Source: Listeria immobilis (GTDB lineage Bacteria; Bacillota; Bacilli; Lactobacillales; Listeriaceae). From it: a DNA stretch of 64,000 nt. The position numbers and the translations under genes were made by a program. Shown piece by piece: positions 59,742 through 64,000 of the stretch. The notes beneath the pieces are model-generated. The model had not been told where the DNA came from and searched no databases. It worked only from the letters and a program-made list of their open reading frames with translations. The stretch lies in NCBI RefSeq assembly GCF_014322765.1, contig NZ_JAASTZ010000008.1, positions 62,001-126,000 on the forward strand, written 5' to 3'. The stretch's first letter is position 1; each line of letters starts with the position of its first letter.

Positions 59742-60278
59742 ATGAAATGGTCTATCAGCCAATTAAAAAAATATCGTGACAGCAACTTCACGATTAACGA
59801 AAAAGCTGACTTAAAAAAGTTCTTTCAAGAGAACAATATAGACGTTCGTGATGCAAGCCCCGTAGAAGTAACTGGGGAACTAATTGTACACCCAGAAGAA
59901 GTTACTGCTAACCTTACAATGAAAGGTGAGTGGACGCTTCCATGTGCCCGTACATTAGAGGATGTTATTTATCCTTACGAAGTGCATGCGACGGAAACCT
60001 TTGTGAAATCTAAAGAACAAGTTTTAGATGAATCTTGGCATGTGATGGAACAAGATATGGTTGATTTAACACCGGTAGTAGAAGAACTTTTACTAGTAGA
60101 AATTCCAATGCAAGTTTTCAGTGATGAGGCGCTAGTTATGAATAAGCTTCCACGTGGAAATGAATGGGAAATGAAAACAGAAGAAGATAATCTACTCGAC
60201 CAAAAAGCAAAAGAACCAAAAGTGGATCCTCGTCTTGCGGGATTAGCCAATTTTTTCGATGAGAAAAATGAAGACTAA
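59742..60278 (+). CDS. yceD: YceD-family DUF177 protein
   Basis: A 178-aa protein with the DUF177 core (LTMKGEWTLPCARTLEDVIYPYEVHATETF, where C and R are conserved). It precedes rpmF as in most bacteria; the E. coli and plant relatives act in 23S rRNA processing or accumulation. Acidic C-terminal part with VDPRLAGLANFF. Cotranscribed with rpmF. Confidence 0.93.
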   Translation: MKWSISQLKKYRDSNFTINEKADLKKFFQENNIDVRDASPVEVTGELIVHPEEVTANLTMKGEWTLPCARTLEDVIYPYEVHATETFVKSKEQVLDESWHVMEQDMVDLTPVVEELLLVEIPMQVFSDEALVMNKLPRGNEWEMKTEEDNLLDQKAKEPKVDPRLAGLANFFDEKNED

Positions 60279-60368
60279 AATCCCCGTGAAGCTGGAATAT
60301 ATTAAGAAATTTATTTTTCTTAGATTAACGATACAAGTACTTAGTTATCGTCAAGGAGGTGTAAGGAA

Positions 60369-60542
60369 ATGGCAGTACCTTTTAGAAGAACATCAAAAGC
60401 CAAAAAGCGTAAGCGTCGTACACACGTTAAACTTCAACTTCCGGGCATGAACGAATGCTCGAATTGCGGCGAATACAGACTTTCCCACCACGTATGTCCT
60501 GAATGTGGACAATATGATGGTAAAGATGTAGCAAACAGCTAA
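60369..60542 (+). CDS. rpmF: 50S ribosomal protein L32
   Basis: The 57-aa ribosomal protein starts at ATG 60369 behind a full AAGGAGGTG at 60354-60362. It has the basic N-terminus [18 protein letters not shown] and a four-cysteine zinc ribbon (CSNC and CPEC), so it is the zinc-binding form. It lies 90 bp after yceD. Confidence 0.97.
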   Translation: MAVPFRRTSKAKKRKRRTHVKLQLPGMNECSNCGEYRLSHHVCPECGQYDGKDVANS

Positions 60543-60553
60543 TCATGTTAAAA

Positions 60554-60622
60554 ACAAGTGACGTTTCACTTGTTGAAAACGAACCTCGAAAGACGCCATG
60601 GGTCTTTCGAGGTTTTTGTTTG
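60554..60622 (+). terminator. Double-hairpin terminator after rpmF
   Basis: A short stem ACAAGTGA/TCACTTGT (60554-60573) is followed by AACCTCGAAAGAC/GTCTTTCGAGGTT (60582-60594 and 60602-60614) with a T-rich end. The second is the terminator proper. Confidence 0.88.
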
Positions 60623-60689
60623 TCTAAAAGTGCAAACTGTCAGTAGTTCTGCTAAAATAAAAGCATTAACCTATATGGAGCTGAAAGAA

Positions 60690-61595
60690 ATGGAAAACCA
60701 ACTAAATATTGGTATTATTGGTGCAGGAGCAATGGGGCTTTTATATGCAGCTAATTTTGCAAAAAAGTCGAACCTCACACTTTTTACACGAAGAGAAATA
60801 CAGCGAAACACCTTAAAAGAGAATGGTATTTTACTAATAGATAATGAAAAACGGAACACCATACATATTAATGCAGTGGCGGTCGATAATCTAGCAGAAT
60901 TAAATAAACAACAGCTAATTATGGTTGCAGTTAAACAATATTCTTTAGATAAAATTGTCCCATTATTACAAAAGATAGCTACTGATATACCGATACTATT
61001 CATTCAAAATGGCGCAGCACACTTAGAAATTTTATCTTTACTTGGTGAAAAGCGAACAATCTTACTAGGGATAAGTGAACACGGTGCTGGTCGTGAAAAT
61101 GACACAACGGTTGTTTGGCGCGGACATGGACGGACTAAATATAGCGTTTATCAAGGAACGCTAGATAACTCTATAGAAACATGGCTAGATTCTATTTCGG
61201 ATTTTCCTGTAGAAAAACATCCAAGTTACTTAGAAATTATGCAGGAGAAATTGTTTATAAATGCAGTTATTAATCCCTTGACTGCTGTATTAGGTGTACA
61301 AAATGGCGCGCTCTTAGCAAATCCAGAGTGGCATATTTTGTTACGTACATTAGTAGGCGAGATAGAAAGAATTATTCCCATCAAAAGTGGTCTTGAAAAA
61401 GTGGAGCAGATTTGTCAGGTAACTGCGAATAATTATTCTTCGATGGCGCTTGACCAAAAACATGGGCGGAAAACCGAGATTGATGGGATAGTGCTGCCAA
61501 TTTTAGAAAAAGGAGCGCAAGAAGGGGAACAGCTCCCTACACTTCAAACGTTATACTATATTATTAAAGGCTCGGAAGGAGAAAAAAATGTTTGA
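60690..61595 (+). CDS. panE: 2-dehydropantoate 2-reductase family protein
   Basis: A 301-aa NADPH-dependent reductase of ketopantoate in pantothenate synthesis. The Rossmann motif is IGIIGAGAMGLLYAANFA; the catalytic lysine region KLFINAVINPLTAVLGVQNG is intact. I use ATG at 60690 with GGAG upstream; the open frame to 60558 overlaps the rpmF terminator. It overlaps the next gene by eight bases. Paralogues occur in Listeria, so the exact substrate is not proven. Confidence 0.87.
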   Translation: MENQLNIGIIGAGAMGLLYAANFAKKSNLTLFTRREIQRNTLKENGILLIDNEKRNTIHINAVAVDNLAELNKQQLIMVAVKQYSLDKIVPLLQKIATDIPILFIQNGAAHLEILSLLGEKRTILLGISEHGAGRENDTTVVWRGHGRTKYSVYQGTLDNSIETWLDSISDFPVEKHPSYLEIMQEKLFINAVINPLTAVLGVQNGALLANPEWHILLRTLVGEIERIIPIKSGLEKVEQICQVTANNYSSMALDQKHGRKTEIDGIVLPILEKGAQEGEQLPTLQTLYYIIKGSEGEKNV

Positions 61596-61974
61596 TTGGC
61601 TAACTAATTCAGTAGCGATAATTATTATCTTACCAGTATTAATATTTATTTTAACAATGTTTATTTCAAGTCTTTGGATTCGGAAAAGACAACGCAGACT
61701 TATGTTAGCGGCAGATGTATCAACTCTATTTCTTATTATTGCAGTTCATTACTTTATGATTGTATTGTTTGGATACTCTTTTTTACTTATTATTTTGCTA
61801 TTTTTATTTATACTCGGCATTGTTATTGTTCTTCTTGCTGCAAAAAAAGAAGGCGAGATTCAATTTCGCAAAATCATCCGTGGTTACTGGAGACTTTGTT
61901 TTTTCATCTTCGCCTTACTTTATGTGGGTTTGTACCTTTACGGGATTATTTATAGTTTGATTTTAATGTTGTAA
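61588..61974 (+). CDS. DUF3397-like membrane protein
   Basis: A 128-aa protein with four hydrophobic segments and charged loops (IRKRQRRLML, KKEGEIQFRKIIRGYW). It begins inside the last codons of the ketopantoate reductase gene and ends with a 29-bp convergent overlap with the SgrR-type gene. Function unknown. Confidence 0.82.
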   Translation: MFDWLTNSVAIIIILPVLIFILTMFISSLWIRKRQRRLMLAADVSTLFLIIAVHYFMIVLFGYSFLLIILLFLFILGIVIVLLAAKKEGEIQFRKIIRGYWRLCFFIFALLYVGLYLYGIIYSLILML

Positions 61975-63718
61975 CTGGTTTTGTTTCCATCCATACTTTA
62001 CTTAAATCAAAATAGCCATAAGGATTTTCGGAAACTCCTTTTATCATGGAATGGAGTGATTGACTTCTTTCTGGGTGATGTAAATAAATTAAATGATAAT
62101 TGCTAGTCAACCAATCATCTATTTCTGTGCGTAAGACGTCTCTTTTAGTGGCGTCTTTTTCTAATTTCATTTTTTCTATATGTTTAGAAATTTCTTGGAG
62201 AATTTCCGAGCTTAAAAGATGTTGTGGTAATAAATTGGGGTTGTTTAAGAAATCTAGGTAGGCTACTTCGTTATCAGAAGAAGGAATTTCACCCATCATC
62301 ATCATATCTGTTGCATCTTCAGGAAGAGTTGAATAAGAAGCATCTTCATGAGAAATGATTTTTATTGCTAATTGAATTCCAAATTCAGCAGCTCTTTTGC
62401 AAATCCATCGTGCTTCTTGTATAGCAGAGGGATGCTGCGTTGTTCCTAAGATTACTTTTTCTCCTTGATAATTGGCTTTTTTTAATAAAGTGGCGATTTT
62501 TTCAGGATGTTTTTCAGGTATAATTGATTTTTCAGGATAATAGTTAGAAGCAATAGTGCCATAATTTTTAAATAACTCATTACTCGCTATTTGGCAGTCA
62601 ATCAAATGGTACATTGCTTCACGAAAAGCTTTGTGTTGTGGAGCACCATTTTTGTAACTATTAAAACAGATAAAATTAACACCAACACCAGTTTTACGAT
62701 GTTCTACATAAGCAGGGTTTTCTTCATAATCTACAGAAGTGAATTGAATTGGAATAACTTGAAGAGCTTGGTCATTTTCAGCCGTCCAAAATTCGACACG
62801 GTCAAGAAGTGGACGCTCTAAAAAATAACCATCAAAGGCTTCTAATATTAAGTGATCATCACTTCTTTGCACCATTCGAAAGGGCCCGGTGGAAATCCAT
62901 TTATATTCGTCAAATGGTTCATCATGTGGCAAAATCGCCATATTAGATGTACATAAATAACGAATGAAAAATGGATCTGCTTTTTTTAAATGAATTGTAA
63001 CGGTAAATTTATTAACGCAATCAATCATTTGAATATTTTCCATTTGCCAAGATGACACGGCTTTCGGGTCTTTTGCACGAAGCAAAGTAAATTTAACATC
63101 TTCGCTATCAAGCATTCGACCATGATGGAAAAGAACACTTTTGCGAAGATAGAAGGTCCATTCTCGGTGATTAGCAGATGCTTTCCAGTGATGGGCAATA
63201 TGCGGAATTACTTTTTCTTCCTTTTTATCATATTTTACTAATGGATCACCAATTTGGGTGAGTAAAAAAGCTTCTAGTGATACGGATGTATGTAGTGGGT
63301 CGAGAGTAGTCAACTTGCGGCGAATAATGGAACGCAATACTTCTTGTTGGTTTTCAGTTACCTGCAGTCCAAATAATTGTTGAATTTCACTAGACGTGCT
63401 TGCAAACCAACTTTTAGGAATGGCAAGCCCAGATAAAAACAAAATATTGCTAAATAGTTCTTCGTCAAGACTATTCTTTAAAGCAGTTAAAACCTCGTCT
63501 TCCAATGGTTTTGAAAATGTAATGGTGGAAAGGTTGCCGCGACCCAGTCCGGGAGAATAGAGAAGTTTATTTCTTTTTTGATATTGTTGTAATTTTCTTT
63601 TGGCATTTTTGGGTGTGCAAAACCAAATACTAGCTAAATCGCTTAGTTTAAAGCGAACTTGCAATTCAGGAGTTAGACCATAAAGATACGCGCGCATACT
63701 AAAATAATCTTTATCCAC
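61946..63718 (-). CDS. SgrR-type regulator with solute-binding domain
   Basis: The 590-aa protein has an N-terminal winged helix (about residues 1-100; LSDLASIWFCTPKNAKRKLQQYQKRNKL) and a C-terminal extracellular-type solute-binding domain (SBP family 5, about 150-580; VIPHIAHHWKASANHREWTFYLRKSVLFHHGR and the SSDNEVAYLDF region) without a signal peptide. This is the SgrR architecture: a cytoplasmic sensor that binds a small ligand such as a sugar phosphate or peptide. It is divergent from an MFS transporter and probably controls it. Confidence 0.9.
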   Translation of the reverse strand: MDKDYFSMRAYLYGLTPELQVRFKLSDLASIWFCTPKNAKRKLQQYQKRNKLLYSPGLGRGNLSTITFSKPLEDEVLTALKNSLDEELFSNILFLSGLAIPKSWFASTSSEIQQLFGLQVTENQQEVLRSIIRRKLTTLDPLHTSVSLEAFLLTQIGDPLVKYDKKEEKVIPHIAHHWKASANHREWTFYLRKSVLFHHGRMLDSEDVKFTLLRAKDPKAVSSWQMENIQMIDCVNKFTVTIHLKKADPFFIRYLCTSNMAILPHDEPFDEYKWISTGPFRMVQRSDDHLILEAFDGYFLERPLLDRVEFWTAENDQALQVIPIQFTSVDYEENPAYVEHRKTGVGVNFICFNSYKNGAPQHKAFREAMYHLIDCQIASNELFKNYGTIASNYYPEKSIIPEKHPEKIATLLKKANYQGEKVILGTTQHPSAIQEARWICKRAAEFGIQLAIKIISHEDASYSTLPEDATDMMMMGEIPSSDNEVAYLDFLNNPNLLPQHLLSSEILQEISKHIEKMKLEKDATKRDVLRTEIDDWLTSNYHLIYLHHPERSQSLHSMIKGVSENPYGYFDLSKVWMETKPVTTLKSNYK

Positions 63719-63734
63719 TAAAATCCTCCATTCT

Positions 63735-63789
63735 AAAAGGGGACATAAAATTAATTTAAATACCCTTTTTATATGTAATGATCCCTTTT
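63735..63789. promoter_or_regulatory. Repeated CCCTTTT sites between the SgrR-type and MFS genes
   Basis: CCCTTTT occurs at 63763-63769 and 63783-63789, 20 bp apart, and its inverse AAAAGGGG lies at 63735-63742. The intergenic region is 115 bp. Binding by the SgrR-type protein is a guess from placement. Confidence 0.35.
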
Positions 63790-63833
63790 ATACTAACAGA
63801 GTAGTCAGAAAAAAAGCAAATGGAGGAGATGGC

Positions 63834-64000
63834 ATGTTTAGAGAATTGCACCCAAATATTCGTGCTCGGATATTAATTCAATTTTTAAGCAAAGTAATTG
63901 GTTCGATGATTTTCCCGTTTATGGCAATTTATTTTTCAATGGAAATAAATAGTGGAGTTGCAGGGATTCTTTTGATGATAAATGTCTTTGTTCAGTTTGT
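63834..64000 (+). CDS. MFS transporter (N-terminal part, cut by window end)
   Basis: ATG at 63834 follows GGAGGAG. The 55 visible codons begin MFRELHPNIRARILIQFL and continue into the first hydrophobic helix and loop (KVIGSMIFPFMAIYFS) and a second helix, as in major facilitator superfamily exporters. The rest is beyond the window. It is divergent from the SgrR-type regulator. Confidence 0.82.
   Translation, partial: MFRELHPNIRARILIQFLSKVIGSMIFPFMAIYFSMEINSGVAGILLMINVFVQF

Noticed and set aside
60259-60450. Open frame overlapping yceD and rpmF
   Set aside because: It is out of frame with both real genes; rpmF is clear from its zinc ribbon.

Overview
The window is chromosomal DNA of a low-GC Gram-positive bacterium and reads as Listeria sensu stricto. 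Gene order, protein sequences and operon style follow the stretch that in L. monocytogenes EGD-e runs from feoB (lmo2105) down to lmo2043; those locus numbers are from memory. The strain is probably not L. monocytogenes. No bile salt hydrolase gene follows groEL, and several blocks look strain- or species-specific (Fic protein, two-component/DM13/DoxX cassette, alkylsulfatase with Crp-type regulator, Msr/SnoaL locus). L. innocua or L. welshimeri are reasonable guesses, but the window cannot decide.

Layout. 1-2115: feoAB ferrous iron uptake on the minus strand behind a perfect Fur box. 2383-6426: phosphotransacetylase, then the vitamin B6 genes pdxST divergent from their MocR-type regulator pdxR. 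6626-12567: a seven-gene PTS operon (PRD regulator, galactitol-type IIA/IIB/IIC, PfkB sugar-phosphate kinase, class II aldolase, small membrane protein). 12616-18153: betL (osmolyte uptake), argGH, an esterase. 18222-22062: Fic protein, TetR regulator with MATE efflux pump, a decayed LPXTG surface-protein tail, tRNA-Leu(GAG). 22197-29042: phosphotransferase-like gene, GyrI-like protein, tandem fluoride channels, two lipoproteins, then the tRNA t6A operon tsaE-tsaB-rimI-tsaD.

29281-32358 is the most interesting block: an OmpR-type response regulator, a histidine kinase with almost no extracellular part, a lipoprotein with two DM13 domains and a DoxX-like membrane protein. The promoters before the regulator and before the lipoprotein share three TAA-type boxes at exact 11-bp period, with the same distance to an identical -10 hexamer. 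The cassette therefore looks self-contained and autoregulated. 32396-40784 holds a hydrolase, an ABC-F protein, Rex, a CPBP protease, groESL behind a CIRCE element, small membrane proteins and mscL.

41153-44071: copper-handling genes (CopC-CopD fusion, YcnI) and a MOSC protein. 44141-45588: SnoaL-like protein, msrB, msrA. 45902-48599: alkylsulfatase and Crp/Fnr regulator. 48915-53837: potassium channel, divergent heme A genes ctaA/ctaB, a CAP-domain protein, ylbF and ylbG. 53934-60542: rsmD-coaD-ylbL, a UvrA-like ABC ATPase, tmcAL (ylbM), yceD-rpmF. 60690-64000: ketopantoate reductase, a DUF3397-like membrane protein, an SgrR-type regulator divergent from an MFS transporter cut by the window end.

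Most units are separated by strong intrinsic terminators, many serving converging genes. No phage, insertion sequence, CRISPR array or rRNA was seen.
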